A stretch of 64,000 bases of DNA from Christensenellaceae bacterium (GTDB lineage: Bacteria > Bacillota > Clostridia > Christensenellales > Christensenellaceae), in the NCBI GenBank assembly GCA_022846035.1, contig AP025580.1:434001-498000 (forward strand). Direction: 5' to 3'. Position 1 is the stretch's first letter, and the number at the start of each line of letters is the position of its first letter. Positions 26,715-34,797 of the stretch are shown here, piece after piece. The notes beneath the pieces are model-generated. The model was not told where the DNA came from and did no database searches. It saw only the letters and a program-made list of their open reading frames with translations. The position numbers and the translations under genes were made by a program.

Positions 26715-27101
26715 ATGAACGTACCGGAAGACTTAAGATACACCACGACACATGAATGGATTTCTTTTATAGAAGACGGTAAGGCAAAAATCGGTATCAC
26801 GGATTATGCACAGCAAGTTTTAGGCGACATTGTGTACGTGAGTCTGCCACATTCGGGCGAGGAGTACAAAAAAGGAGATATTTTTGCTGATGTGGAATCC
26901 GTCAAAACGGAGACAGAAATTTATATGCCGATGGACGGCCGGATTTTGACTGCCAATATGGGATTGATGGAAGAACCGCAAAGAGTCAATGAGGACGCAT
27001 ATGGCGCGTGGCTTGTAGAAGTGCGCGGCTTAAAGGACGAAGGGCTGATGAGCGCTTCCGAATATCAGAAATACATAGAAGACACCGACGCAAACGCTTA
27101 A
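26715..27101 (+). CDS. gcvH: Glycine cleavage system H protein (lone)
   Basis: A 128-aa lipoyl-carrier protein. The lipoylated lysine lies in VESVKTETEIYMP, with the family GDIVYVSLP and PQRVNEDAYGAWL segments around it. It carries the aminomethyl group between GcvP and GcvT, but no other gcv gene is in the window. Stand-alone H proteins can also act as lipoate relay for other complexes. ATG 26715 has GGGAG at a suitable distance; ATG 26706 sits on that site. Confidence 0.92.
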   Translation: MNVPEDLRYTTTHEWISFIEDGKAKIGITDYAQQVLGDIVYVSLPHSGEEYKKGDIFADVESVKTETEIYMPMDGRILTANMGLMEEPQRVNEDAYGAWLVEVRGLKDEGLMSASEYQKYIEDTDANA

Positions 27102-27106
27102 ATCAG

Positions 27107-27137
27107 AAAAAGAGCAGAATTACCTGCTCTTTTTTTC
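27107..27137 (+). terminator. Terminator after gcvH
   Basis: AAAAAGAGCAG and CTGCTCTTTTT around a 6-base loop, followed by more T residues. Confidence 0.92.
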
Positions 27138-27184
27138 ATAAAAGCTTTTGCAAGAAACGGAAAATGTGGTATAATAATTTTCGC

Positions 27185-27261
27185 GGAGGCATAGCTCAGT
27201 TGGTCAGAGTACCTGCTTCACATGTAGGGGGTCGCTGGTTCGAGCCCAGCTGTCTCCACCA
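27185..27261 (+). tRNA. tRNA-Val (anticodon CAC)
   Basis: A complete cloverleaf: acceptor GGAGGCA with TGTCTCC, D stem GCTC/GAGT, anticodon stem CCTGC/GTAGG around loop TTCACAT giving anticodon CAC, a five-base variable loop, T arm GCTGG-TTCGAGC-CCAGC, and an encoded 3' CCA. It decodes GUG valine codons. Confidence 0.97.
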
Positions 27262-27266
27262 ACACG

Positions 27267-27301
27267 AAAACCCGATAAGGATACACATTATCGGGTTTTT
27301 T
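27267..27301 (+). terminator. Terminator after tRNA-Val
   Basis: AAAACCCGATAA and TTATCGGGTTTT with a 9-base loop, extended by T residues. Confidence 0.9.
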
Positions 27302-27503
27302 GATACCTATTTCTAGAGCGATTAACTCCAGAAATAATCCTTTTTGTTACTTGTTTTGTTTCAAGATGCCATTAAACTTGTCATAAACCAGTTTAGCTAT
27401 TTCGCCATTGATAACATGACCGTATAGCAGGTGCGGACAGGGCGCTTACCATGCTCAGTTTTTCTCCTTATTTCAAATTAAATTTAAAAGAGCATTCTTT
27501 AGA

Positions 27504-27627
27504 GTAAGCGTTGCGCTCCGTTTTGGAGCTGCGCAGAGTATACGGGCGGATGCATGCTGTTCGAACGGAGCGAAGAGGCTGCTGCCCTCAAAAAGCAGGG
27601 AAACGTTTTTGTTCTTGCGACGCTTAC
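27504..27627 (+). ncRNA. Candidate structured RNA (unassigned)
   Basis: GTAAGCGTTGC (27504-27514) pairs over all 11 positions, one of them G-U, with GCGACGCTTAC (27617-27627), closing a 124-base domain. Inside, GCTCC-GTTTT-GGAGC forms a second clear hairpin, and CCCT/AGGG and GAGG/CCTC pairings are possible further in. The right arm is followed by GGTTTTT. I do not recognise the family. No open frame of note covers 27302-27695; the nitroreductase promoter must lie at its 3' end near TATAAT 27653. Confidence 0.35.
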
Positions 27628-27695
27628 GGTTTTTAAAAAGCGTGGAATGATATATAATATATGGTACATAAATCTTTTTAAGGAGAGACACGGAT

Positions 27696-28256
27696 ATGGA
27701 ATTTTTTGAGTTGATCAAGGTGCGTGAGAGTTGCCGGAAATACTCGGATAAGCAGGTAGAACCGGAAAAGATAACAAAAATACTGGAAGCGGCGCGGCTT
27801 GCGCCCAGCGGGTGCAACAGCCAGCCATGGCATTTTACGGTTATATACGGGGAACAGGAAGTGGACACGCTGCGGGATATGATTATAAACGGCGCCGAGG
27901 ACGGATCTTCCAGGCTGAATACCTTTGTCAAAAGCGCGCCGGTTTTTCTGGTTGTCTGCGAGGAGCAAGCGAAGCTGCTGCCCATGCCGGAGAAAAAATA
28001 CGGTTCCCAGCATTTTGCACAAATGGACGTGGGACAGGCCGTCGCTTATTTGACGCTGGCCGCCGCGGATATTGGGCTTGGAACGTGCATGATCGGCATG
28101 TTCGCGGACGACGAAGTCAAAAAGCTGGTTAACGCGCCGCGCGGCAGTGTGGTACGTATGATCGTTGCGCTTGGGTATCCGGCAGATGAGAGCAAACCGC
28201 CGCGCAAAAAAGACAGGAAAGATTTAGGCGAAATTGTAACCGAACACCACAGATAG
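27696..28256 (+). CDS. Nitroreductase-family protein
   Basis: A 186-aa FMN-dependent nitroreductase fold. ESCRKYSDKQV near the N-terminus and the FMN-binding APSGCNSQPWHF follow the family pattern, and the late GLGTCMIGMF segment is conserved. Members reduce nitro compounds, quinones or flavins with NAD(P)H. AAGGAGAG precedes the ATG. It appears monocistronic. A second, diverged member is at 63388. Confidence 0.88.
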   Translation: MEFFELIKVRESCRKYSDKQVEPEKITKILEAARLAPSGCNSQPWHFTVIYGEQEVDTLRDMIINGAEDGSSRLNTFVKSAPVFLVVCEEQAKLLPMPEKKYGSQHFAQMDVGQAVAYLTLAAADIGLGTCMIGMFADDEVKKLVNAPRGSVVRMIVALGYPADESKPPRKKDRKDLGEIVTEHHR

Positions 28257-28464
28257 ATCATTTGCGTGGGATTTATGGCGATTTCCCCTAAATATAGCAC
28301 TGGACAAGCGATTTCAAAAATGTTAAAATAAACAGGTAATTTAGAGCACGAATTGATTTTACATATTTGAGAATCATTTGTTCCTTTAAATGATCATCAG
28401 ATATGTATTTTTTCATTCTGAGATCTCTGTTACACATATTTTTTATTTTTTGGGAGGTACCGGA

Positions 28465-28677
28465 ATGAATAATGGTACAGTAAAATGGTTTAATGCAGAA
28501 AAAGGGTTTGGATTTATCACGAACGATGAGAGCGGCGAAGATGTATTCGTACATTTCTCTGCAATTCAGGCAGACGGTTACAAGTCTCTGCAGGAAGGTC
28601 AGAAAGTAACTTTTGACATGGAGCAGGATACGCGTGACAGCAGCAAAATGAGAGCTGTTAACGTTACGCCTATGTAA
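28465..28677 (+). CDS. Cold-shock protein, CspA family
   Basis: A 70-aa OB-fold protein with RNP1 KGFGFITND and RNP2 VFVHFSAI motifs, starting [12 protein letters not shown]. It binds single-stranded RNA/DNA and melts RNA structure. The start has a GGGAGG site. The roughly 200 bases upstream (28257-28464) contain no gene and may form the long 5' leader usual for cold-shock mRNAs. Confidence 0.96.
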   Translation: MNNGTVKWFNAEKGFGFITNDESGEDVFVHFSAIQADGYKSLQEGQKVTFDMEQDTRDSSKMRAVNVTPM

Positions 28678-28694
28678 TTAACGTAAACCAAAGG

Positions 28695-28723
28695 AAAAGC
28701 ATCCGCTTGCGGATGCTTTTTTA
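28695..28723 (+). terminator. Terminator after the cold-shock gene
   Basis: AAAAGCATCC and GGATGCTTTT around a 6-base loop, followed by TTATT. Confidence 0.92.
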
Positions 28724-28817
28724 TTATGCCCTGCAAACGCTTATATACAAAAAGGATGATTGCAGAGCGTTTGATGTGGTATACTTAAGGAAAGAAAAGC
28801 AGGGAGGAACATTCTAC

Positions 28818-29480
28818 TTGATAAAAGCGGTGATCTTTGATTTGGACGGAACGCTTCTTGATACGCTGACGTCGTTAGAAACCACGGGAAACCGGATGCT
28901 GCGGGCGCTCGGCCTCAAAGAGCAAAAACGCGAGCAATATAAGTATTTCGTGGGCGACGGGGCCGTAGAGTTAGTCAAAAGGGCGCTTGCGGCCGCGGGC
29001 GATACGAAAGCGGAGCATTTTGAAAGGGGGATGAAGCTGTTCCGGAAGTATTTCAAAGAGGGGTGCAGCTATGAGGTGCATCCATATGATGGAATCCATG
29101 AAACGTTGCATGCGCTTTTGCAGAGGGGCATTCAGATAGCGGTATTATCAAATAAACCGCATATGCAGACAGAGGAAGTTATCCGTGAATATTTTGGAGA
29201 GGGAGTTTTTACCATCGTACGCGGCCAGATGGACGGTGTACCTAAAAAGCCCGATCCGGCAGGCGCATATGCGATCCTGGAAGAGTTGGGTGTGAAACCC
29301 GAAGAATGCCTGTATGCCGGCGACACTAATGTAGATATGCAGACCGGCCGCGCGGCGGGTATGCATACGGTGGGCGTGCTGTGGGGATTTCGGCCGCGCA
29401 GGGAACTTGAGGAAAACGGCGCGCAGATGTTGATCGAAACCCCGCGCGAATTGGTGGGGCTTGTTGAAGCCGTAGGCTAA
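28818..29480 (+). CDS. HAD-family hydrolase, phosphoglycolate phosphatase-like
   Basis: A 220-aa protein. HAD motif I is FDLDGTLLDT near the N-terminus, motif II LSNKPH near residue 110 and motif IV GDTNVDMQTGRAAGM near residue 170. Predicted to dephosphorylate 2-phosphoglycolate or other small phosphates. The start is TTG 28818, 9 bases after AGGGAGGA; an ATG at 28707 lies inside the preceding terminator and has no ribosome site. It overlaps the convergent ImmA/IrrE-like gene by 4 bases. Confidence 0.85.
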   Translation: MIKAVIFDLDGTLLDTLTSLETTGNRMLRALGLKEQKREQYKYFVGDGAVELVKRALAAAGDTKAEHFERGMKLFRKYFKEGCSYEVHPYDGIHETLHALLQRGIQIAVLSNKPHMQTEEVIREYFGEGVFTIVRGQMDGVPKKPDPAGAYAILEELGVKPEECLYAGDTNVDMQTGRAAGMHTVGVLWGFRPRRELEENGAQMLIETPRELVGLVEAVG

Positions 29481-29932
29481 AGTTCCTTAATATCAAACGG
29501 ATCAAATTGAAGCATATAATTCTTATATTGAGTGCGCTGCCCATAGATCGTCGAATAGATATACAGACCGCGCCGGAAGAACGGAGCAGTGATTTCCAGG
29601 AAATCGCAATATTCATCCGGCAGGCGCAGTCCGCGCCGAAAGGCTGCAATGAGTCTTTCAAGAGGCATGACCTTTAAGGTGGCCCAGCGGTCGGCCAGAT
29701 ACTCGAAACGCTGCTGCAGCTCGGGCTCAAGCTCCAGAAGATTGACAGGACAGGTATACTGGTGCCCCAGTTCGTGTACGGTAACAGCATTGCGCTGCGC
29801 AGTGTCTTCCAGCTTACTGCTGAGGATAATGGTATTATCCACCGTAAGCGCGTTAAAGTCGCTGCGAAAAGTTCGCGTTTCTAAGGTTACGCCAATATTC
29901 TTGATTTCTTCGTCCAATAAATCATTCAGCAT
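29477..29932 (-). CDS. ImmA/IrrE-like metalloprotease
   Basis: A 151-aa protein with the zinc peptidase motif HELGH near residue 53 and a downstream acidic segment EYLADRWA supplying the third ligand. ImmA/IrrE proteases cleave phage or mobile-element repressors, or respond to DNA damage. No Xre-type repressor partner is adjacent, which is unusual because these genes normally come in pairs. It is a single minus-strand gene between two plus-strand genes. Confidence 0.75.
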   Translation of the reverse strand: MLNDLLDEEIKNIGVTLETRTFRSDFNALTVDNTIILSSKLEDTAQRNAVTVHELGHQYTCPVNLLELEPELQQRFEYLADRWATLKVMPLERLIAAFRRGLRLPDEYCDFLEITAPFFRRGLYIYSTIYGQRTQYKNYMLQFDPFDIKEL

Positions 29933-30074
29933 TTTCTTTGTCCTCTAGTAACAAGTATAGCACCGGAGGCTGTCGAATCTTGTCGCTGTGTGTAGGTATT
30001 TGAAAAAATTGCAAAAATTTCCTTTTGAAATTTGCCTGCGAAAGGAAGAATAGAACGAAAGAGGAAATAAGGCT

Positions 30075-31085
30075 GTGAGCTTCGTGAAATGGCTTGGAAA
30101 AACAATATTTATGTACGCGGGTTTCATAGTATTATTCGTGTTCTATTATTTTGCCTCGCCGGATTGGGCGGCATGGTATTTGCGGGCGATGTTTGACGGA
30201 AGCGGATATAGCAGGTCTAAGGATTTTCCGCATATCCTGGATAAAGTGGAAATCATACGGGATATTGATTACGGATCGGCCTATCCGAATGGGAGGATGG
30301 ATGTGATTCGTCCTAAAAACCAACAGGGCAGGCTTCCGGTCATCTTCTGGATGCATGGGGGCGCGTATGTGGGCGGCGATAAACAGGATACAGAGCCGTA
30401 TGGCGTTTGCCTTGCGGGCAGGGGATATGTCGTAGTCAACATGAATTACGCGCTTGCACCGGAATCGCGCTATCCCACGCCCCTGATGCAGATGGGGGAA
30501 GCATACTGTTACGTGGCCAAGCACGCGATAGAATATGGGATAGATATGGATAATATCTATTTTGGCGGTGACTCGGCCGGCGCGCAGATTGTGTCTGTTT
30601 TTGTTAACGCAGAGACGTGCAAGGACTACGCAGACAATCTGGGGCTTACACAGGTGGTTGCGAAAAAGGATACGATACGGGGTACGCTCTTGTTCTGCGG
30701 TCCTTATGATATGCGAAAGCTTGCGGATATTGATGCGCCCATCGTAGGGTTTATGCTGAACCGCGCGGCATGGGCCTATATGAAAGATAAAAAATGGTAT
30801 GATTCCAAGGCGGGACAGCTTAATTCTTTGCCGGACAAGGTGAGTATGAATTTTCCGCCCGCTTTCCTGACGGATGGCAACACAGGCTCCTTTGAAGGGC
30901 ATGCCAGGAGCCTGGAACGCGCGCTGAAAGCACACGGCGTACCTGTTTACGGTGTATATTATCCTCGCGGGGAAAAGATATTGATGCATGAATACCAGTT
31001 TCATATGAGAGAGGCGCACGCGCAAAAAACATTCGAACAGGCTATTGAATTCTTAAGAAAAACAACATTAAAAAAGATCCGATGA
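30075..31085 (+). CDS. Membrane-anchored alpha/beta hydrolase, HSL type
   Basis: A 336-aa protein. An N-terminal hydrophobic helix (residues about 10-27) likely anchors it outside the membrane. The oxyanion motif is MHGGAYVGG, the nucleophile elbow GGDSAGAQ holds the catalytic serine, and a C-terminal histidine lies in LMHEYQFH. Hormone-sensitive-lipase-type esterases act on short acyl esters; the substrate is unknown. GTG 30075 is the start. The stop codon lies within the terminator hairpin. Confidence 0.82.
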   Translation: MSFVKWLGKTIFMYAGFIVLFVFYYFASPDWAAWYLRAMFDGSGYSRSKDFPHILDKVEIIRDIDYGSAYPNGRMDVIRPKNQQGRLPVIFWMHGGAYVGGDKQDTEPYGVCLAGRGYVVVNMNYALAPESRYPTPLMQMGEAYCYVAKHAIEYGIDMDNIYFGGDSAGAQIVSVFVNAETCKDYADNLGLTQVVAKKDTIRGTLLFCGPYDMRKLADIDAPIVGFMLNRAAWAYMKDKKWYDSKAGQLNSLPDKVSMNFPPAFLTDGNTGSFEGHARSLERALKAHGVPVYGVYYPRGEKILMHEYQFHMREAHAQKTFEQAIEFLRKTTLKKIR

Positions 31086-31101
31086 TCGGATCTTTTTTAA
31101 T
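31067..31101. terminator. Bidirectional palindromic terminator
   Basis: A perfect 17-bp inverted repeat around a single central base (31084), with A6 on the left and T6 on the right. It serves the hydrolase gene and, on the other strand, the feo operon, and contains the hydrolase TGA stop. Confidence 0.9.
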
Positions 31102-31122
31102 GACAGTGAGCTTCATGATAAT

Positions 31123-31266
31123 TTATTTGCAACAGCCATGCTGCTGTGAACAGCCGCTGCACGAGCCGCATGAGCTGCATCCGCCCCGCCTATGGTTGCG
31201 GACTGCCCGCACAACGACCAAGATAATCGCTGCGGCGATGATACCACCAATGATAATGTCCGTCAT
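31123..31266 (-). CDS. FeoB-associated Cys-rich membrane protein
   Basis: A 47-aa protein below common ORF cutoffs. It has one membrane helix (MTDIIIGGIIAAAIILVVV), an arginine-rich stop-transfer, and a tail with repeated Cys motifs (CSSCGSCSGC, then CC) and two histidine-containing spots. The layout matches the small FeoB-associated cysteine-rich family that follows feoB in Firmicutes, perhaps handling Fe2+ at the membrane. AGGAAGTG precedes the ATG, which lies 14 bases after the feoB stop. Confidence 0.85.
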   Translation of the reverse strand: MTDIIIGGIIAAAIILVVVRAVRNHRRGGCSSCGSCSGCSQQHGCCK

Positions 31267-31280
31267 AAAATCACTTCCTT

Positions 31281-33431
31281 TTAACTTCTGACTTGTGCAG
31301 AGACAAGGCTCTCTTTTCTATCTTCAGGCCGGTAGCCTTTGCGCGCCATGAGCCATACGATAAGGGCGATGAACGCAATGGCGATCACGGTACCTACGCC
31401 AAATGCGGTTCCAAGGAACATAACGCTTCCAAGCTGGAAAATAATGAACGCGATGACGTAAGCGAGCAGCGTCTGGTAACCGATTGCGGCCCATGTCCAT
31501 TTTGCGCTGTTCATCTCGCGGCTGATGGCGCCGATTGCAGCGAAGCACGGGGCACACAACAGGTTAAATGCCATGAACGAGAAAGCACTGACCGTTGTGA
31601 AAGTCGCGGCAACGCTGGATAACAGCGCCGTCGTTTCTTCGGTCGCGTCCATGAGGCCGTGCAGGACGCCCATCGTGCCGACCACATTTTCTTTGGCCAC
31701 AAGTCCGGTGATGGTAGCCACCGAGGACTGCCAGTCGCCAAAGCCGAGCGGTGCAAACACGGGAGCGATGAACGAGCCGATTGCCGCCAACATGCTGTCG
31801 CCCGTATCCACCATTTCAAGGCTGGTGTTGAAGTTGCTGAGGAACCAGATCACGACTGCGGAAACAAAGATGATGGTACCTGCCTTGATGATGAATGATT
31901 TTGCACGTTCCCACATGTGCATGAGTACGCCCTTTGCCGCAGGAACGCGGTACTGGGGAAGCTCCATGACAAACGGCGCTACTTCTCCCGCAAAGGGCTT
32001 CAGCTTCTTTAGGATGATACCGGAGACGATTACCATACCGATACCGAGAAAATAAGCGCACGGTGCAAGCCACCATGAATTTTCCGGAAACAATGCGCCT
32101 GCTATGAGAGCGATAATGGGGAGCTTGGCGCTGCAGGGAACGAACGTTGTCGTCATAATCGTCATACGCCGGTCGCTTTCGTTTTCAATAGTGCGGCTGG
32201 CCATGATGCCGGGAACGCCGCAGCCCGAAGCTACCAGTAATGGAATGAACGATTTTCCTGAAAGTCCGAATTTGCGGAAGATACGGTCCATGATGAACGC
32301 GACGCGCGCCATATAACCGCAGTCTTCAAGCAGCGAGAGCAGCAGGAACAGGATGAGCATTTGCGGTACGAAGCCTATGACCGCGCCTACGCCGCCGATG
32401 ATACCGTCTACAACAAGGCTCAATACCCAATCGGACGCGCCGATCGCGGTGAGTCCGTTGGTCGCCCAGTCCGTAATGTATGTGCCGAACAACTCGTCGT
32501 TGGTCCAGTCCGTAACGAACGTGCCGACGGTGCTGACCGCGATGAAATAGACAAGGAACATGACGCCGATAAAGATCGGGATCGCCGCGACGCGGTTGGT
32601 AACGACACGGTCGATGCGGTCGGATATGGTCATCTTGTTCGCGCGCTTTTTCACGCATTCGTGCATGAGCTTCTGGATATACGCATACCGTTCGCCCGTA
32701 ATGATGCTTTCACTGTCGTCGTCGAACTGGTTTTCGCATTGCGTGATGATTTCTTCAACGTATTGCCTTTTTTCAGAAGACAATCGTAGCGCCTCCTCTT
32801 CTTTCTCGTCCCGCTCGAACAACTTGACGCTGTGCCAGCGAAGTGTCTCCGGATTCACCATGCCTTCGATGGTATGGCCGATGGACGCAAGTACGTTTTC
32901 GACCTCTGAAGCAAATTTGTGGAGCACGACCTGTGTTTTGACGGTCTGCGCCACGGTCATCGCGGTGTCGATCAGTTGCCCAAGGCCCGTCGCCTTAAGG
33001 GCGGACGTTTCCACAATGGGGCAGCCGAGCTTCTCGCTCAATTTCCTGATGTCGATCTTATCGCCGGTTTTTTTGACGACGTCCATCATGTTGAGGGCGA
33101 TGACGACAGGAATCCCTGTCTCTAAAAGCTGTGTCGTCAGATACAGGTTGCGTTCGATGTTCGTTGCGTCTACGATGTCGATGATTACATCTGGATTTTC
33201 CTGAAGCAAATAATTTCGTGCAACGACTTCTTCCAAGGTATAAGGAGATAATGAATAAATGCCGGGCAGATCGGTTATGACGATGTCTTTATGGTCTTTC
33301 AGTTTTCCCTCTTTTTTTTCCACGGTGACGCCGGGCCAGTTGCCGACATACTGCGAGCTGCCGGTCAGTTCGTTAAACATGGTGGTTTTCCCGCAGTTAG
33401 GGTTTCCTGCGAGAGCGAATTTCATTTTCAT
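31281..33431 (-). CDS. feoB: Ferrous iron transporter FeoB
   Basis: A 716-aa protein of normal length. The N-terminal G domain has G1 GNPNCGKTT, G3 DLPG and G4 NMMD motifs; a helical GDI spacer follows to about residue 270, then two gate-containing membrane halves (SGCGVPGIMASRTIE, and FVPCSAKLPII near it). It imports Fe2+. GGAGGAAG precedes the ATG. Iron-dependent control is inferred from DtxR-like palindromes at 33456 and 34014-34067. Confidence 0.97.
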   Translation of the reverse strand: MKMKFALAGNPNCGKTTMFNELTGSSQYVGNWPGVTVEKKEGKLKDHKDIVITDLPGIYSLSPYTLEEVVARNYLLQENPDVIIDIVDATNIERNLYLTTQLLETGIPVVIALNMMDVVKKTGDKIDIRKLSEKLGCPIVETSALKATGLGQLIDTAMTVAQTVKTQVVLHKFASEVENVLASIGHTIEGMVNPETLRWHSVKLFERDEKEEEALRLSSEKRQYVEEIITQCENQFDDDSESIITGERYAYIQKLMHECVKKRANKMTISDRIDRVVTNRVAAIPIFIGVMFLVYFIAVSTVGTFVTDWTNDELFGTYITDWATNGLTAIGASDWVLSLVVDGIIGGVGAVIGFVPQMLILFLLLSLLEDCGYMARVAFIMDRIFRKFGLSGKSFIPLLVASGCGVPGIMASRTIENESDRRMTIMTTTFVPCSAKLPIIALIAGALFPENSWWLAPCAYFLGIGMVIVSGIILKKLKPFAGEVAPFVMELPQYRVPAAKGVLMHMWERAKSFIIKAGTIIFVSAVVIWFLSNFNTSLEMVDTGDSMLAAIGSFIAPVFAPLGFGDWQSSVATITGLVAKENVVGTMGVLHGLMDATEETTALLSSVAATFTTVSAFSFMAFNLLCAPCFAAIGAISREMNSAKWTWAAIGYQTLLAYVIAFIIFQLGSVMFLGTAFGVGTVIAIAFIALIVWLMARKGYRPEDRKESLVSAQVRS

Positions 33432-33455
33432 TGTACCACTTCCTCCAATCGATGA

Positions 33456-33469
33456 TTAGCTAAGGCTAA
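33456..33469. promoter_or_regulatory. TTAGC-TAAG-GCTAA operator before feoB
   Basis: A perfect 5-bp inverted repeat with a 4-base spacer in the feoA-feoB gap, of the same form as the palindrome at 34014. It suggests additional metalloregulator control directly at feoB. Confidence 0.5.
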
Positions 33470-33511
33470 CTTTTGTCCATAAAATATGCAGAGTCTATGC
33501 TCTGCGAAAAT

Positions 33512-33745
33512 TTAATCGACGAATATCGTTTCGGCATCCGCTTTACGGATGGAAAGCTCGTATCCCCTGACGGTTACTTCCACAGGATCGCCAAGGGGCG
33601 CTACCTTGCGGACAAATACAGGGGTTCCTTTGGTGATCCCCATATCCATGATCCGCCGTTTTACGGCCCCGTTGCCGGTCAGTTTCGTAACAGTCACCGT
33701 TTCGCCGCATTTCGTATTGCGCAATGTTTTAGCAGCTTCGTTCAT
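33512..33745 (-). CDS. feoA: FeoA family protein (second feoA)
   Basis: A 77-aa SH3-like FeoA protein (GNGAVKRRIMDMGITKGTPVFVRKVAPLGDPVEVTVRGYELSIRK, read as consecutive motifs rather than one exact match). FeoA is a cytosolic partner needed for FeoB activity. It lies between another feoA and feoB, 19 bases from the former. Confidence 0.92.
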   Translation of the reverse strand: MNEAAKTLRNTKCGETVTVTKLTGNGAVKRRIMDMGITKGTPVFVRKVAPLGDPVEVTVRGYELSIRKADAETIFVD

Positions 33746-33764
33746 ATCCGGTTACTCCTTTCTT

Positions 33765-33989
33765 TCAGGACGCCTGTTCCTTAATCATGATCCGGTTTGC
33801 CATGCTTTTACTGATGGCGATACGCGCATCTTTTACGCTGACGATCATGTTGCCGCCCATTTCGGAAATCACGGTTACGTTTTCGCCCTCAACAAAACCG
33901 AGGTTCCCCAAAAACCGGCGGACCTCATCCTTGCCGTTGATCTTACAGATAAAGCTCCGGACACCTGCACGTGCCATAGTGAGAGGCAT
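33765..33989 (-). CDS. feoA: FeoA family protein (first feoA)
   Basis: A 74-aa FeoA homolog with the LGNLGFVEGENVTVISEMGG core and the DARIAISKSMANRI end. It is clearly diverged from the neighbouring copy. Twin FeoA genes before feoB are common in Clostridia. It is the first gene of the feo operon, whose promoter region carries the 34014-34067 palindromes. Confidence 0.9.
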   Translation of the reverse strand: MPLTMARAGVRSFICKINGKDEVRRFLGNLGFVEGENVTVISEMGGNMIVSVKDARIAISKSMANRIMIKEQAS

Positions 33990-34013
33990 AATGAACAGTC
34001 ACTCCTTTCGATT

Positions 34014-34067
34014 GTTAGCGGAAGCTAACATTTGTATAAAATATATTGGTTAGCATTACCTAACCAA
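34014..34067. promoter_or_regulatory. DtxR/IdeR-like operators in the feo-dtxR region
   Basis: GTTAGC-GGAA-GCTAAC (34014-34029) and TTGGTTAG-N6-CTAACCAA (34046-34067) are perfect inverted repeats. The second matches the TTAG...CTAA architecture of iron-dependent DtxR boxes. A further half-site GCTAAC is at 34090. They lie between the divergent feo operon and the DtxR-family gene. Confidence 0.75.
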
Positions 34068-34125
34068 GTTACAATTTGAGTTTACTACCGCTAACTAGAT
34101 TTGTCAATCATTTTCAGAAATTTTA

Positions 34126-34134
34126 TGTTATAAT
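34126..34134 (+). promoter_or_regulatory. Extended -10 of the DtxR-family gene
   Basis: TGTTATAAT gives a perfect -10 with an extended TG; no good -35 lies at the usual distance. Confidence 0.5.
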
Positions 34135-34187
34135 CAATGCAAAGCGTTTACTACGAATACCGGAGAAGTAACAGAAAGGGTCTGGTC

Positions 34188-34556
34188 ATGGATTTAAGAG
34201 AATCGGGTGAAAATTATCTGGAAGCAATTCTGATATTGGAGCAGAGGACGGGCGCGGTGCATTCGATTGACGTTGCAAACTATCTGGATGTAACCAAGCC
34301 GAGCGTAAGCCGCGCAATGGGTATCTTAAAGGATGCGAATTATATCTGGATGGAAAAGGGCGGCTTGCTCCATCTGACAGACGAAGGCAAAAAAATTGCC
34401 GAGAGCATTTATGAGCGTCACCGCCTGCTGACGGAATACCTGGTACACCTGGGCGTGGATAAAGAAACGGCGGCGCAGGACGCTTGCCGGATCGAGCATG
34501 TGATCAGCGAACAGAGTTTCCGCAAGATCAAAGAGCATGTGGCAGGGAAAAAATGA
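34188..34556 (+). CDS. DtxR/MntR-family metal-dependent regulator
   Basis: A 122-aa protein. It has an N-terminal winged helix (SIDVANYLDVTKPSVSRAMGIL) and a metal-binding dimerisation domain (HRLLTEYLVHLGV, with CRIEHVISEQ supplying ligands). It lacks the C-terminal SH3-like domain, as in MntR. The target metal, Fe or Mn, is not certain; divergence from feo and the operators favour iron. ATG 34188 has AAAGGG 8 bases before it. Confidence 0.88.
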   Translation: MDLRESGENYLEAILILEQRTGAVHSIDVANYLDVTKPSVSRAMGILKDANYIWMEKGGLLHLTDEGKKIAESIYERHRLLTEYLVHLGVDKETAAQDACRIEHVISEQSFRKIKEHVAGKK

Positions 34557-34677
34557 TACAAACGTGATACATTCCCCTTATATCATTATTAATGAAGTTT
34601 TCATAATTATTGTAAGTCGTTTATGATATAATGAAAACGGATGATATATGGGGATGGACACCATTTTTTAAGTTTGC

Positions 34678-34710
34678 GGTTCCCGTATATTTACGGGGCC
34701 TTTTTTTATT
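34678..34710 (+). terminator. Leader terminator or attenuator before the MacB-like operon
   Basis: GGTTCCCGT and ACGGGGCC pair with one bulge, followed by seven T residues. It lies between an extended -10 (TGATATAAT, 34624-34632) and the ABC ATPase, so it either ends the regulator transcript or attenuates the ABC operon. Confidence 0.7.
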
Positions 34711-34797
34711 TTATCAAGCCGCCCACAGAGCGTAATAAGCGGCTGGAATTCATTGAAAATAACTCTGAATGCCTGGAGATGTTTGGGGAGGTATGGC

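Noticed and set aside
27185-27261. Reading the tRNA anticodon as CAT (Met)
   Set aside because: The 5-bp anticodon stem CCTGC/GTAGG fixes the loop as TTCACAT, placing CAC at positions 34-36.
27344-27441. Minus-strand reading frame with YGHVINGEIAKLVYDKF that might be an integrase remnant next to the tRNA
   Set aside because: Only about 30 codons, no start, and no recombinase motif (no Arg-His-Arg-Tyr pattern). It is too weak to call.
28707-28817. Extended N-terminus for the HAD phosphatase from ATG 28707
   Set aside because: That start lies inside a strong terminator and lacks a ribosome site, while TTG 28818 has an ideal one and begins at the HAD domain.
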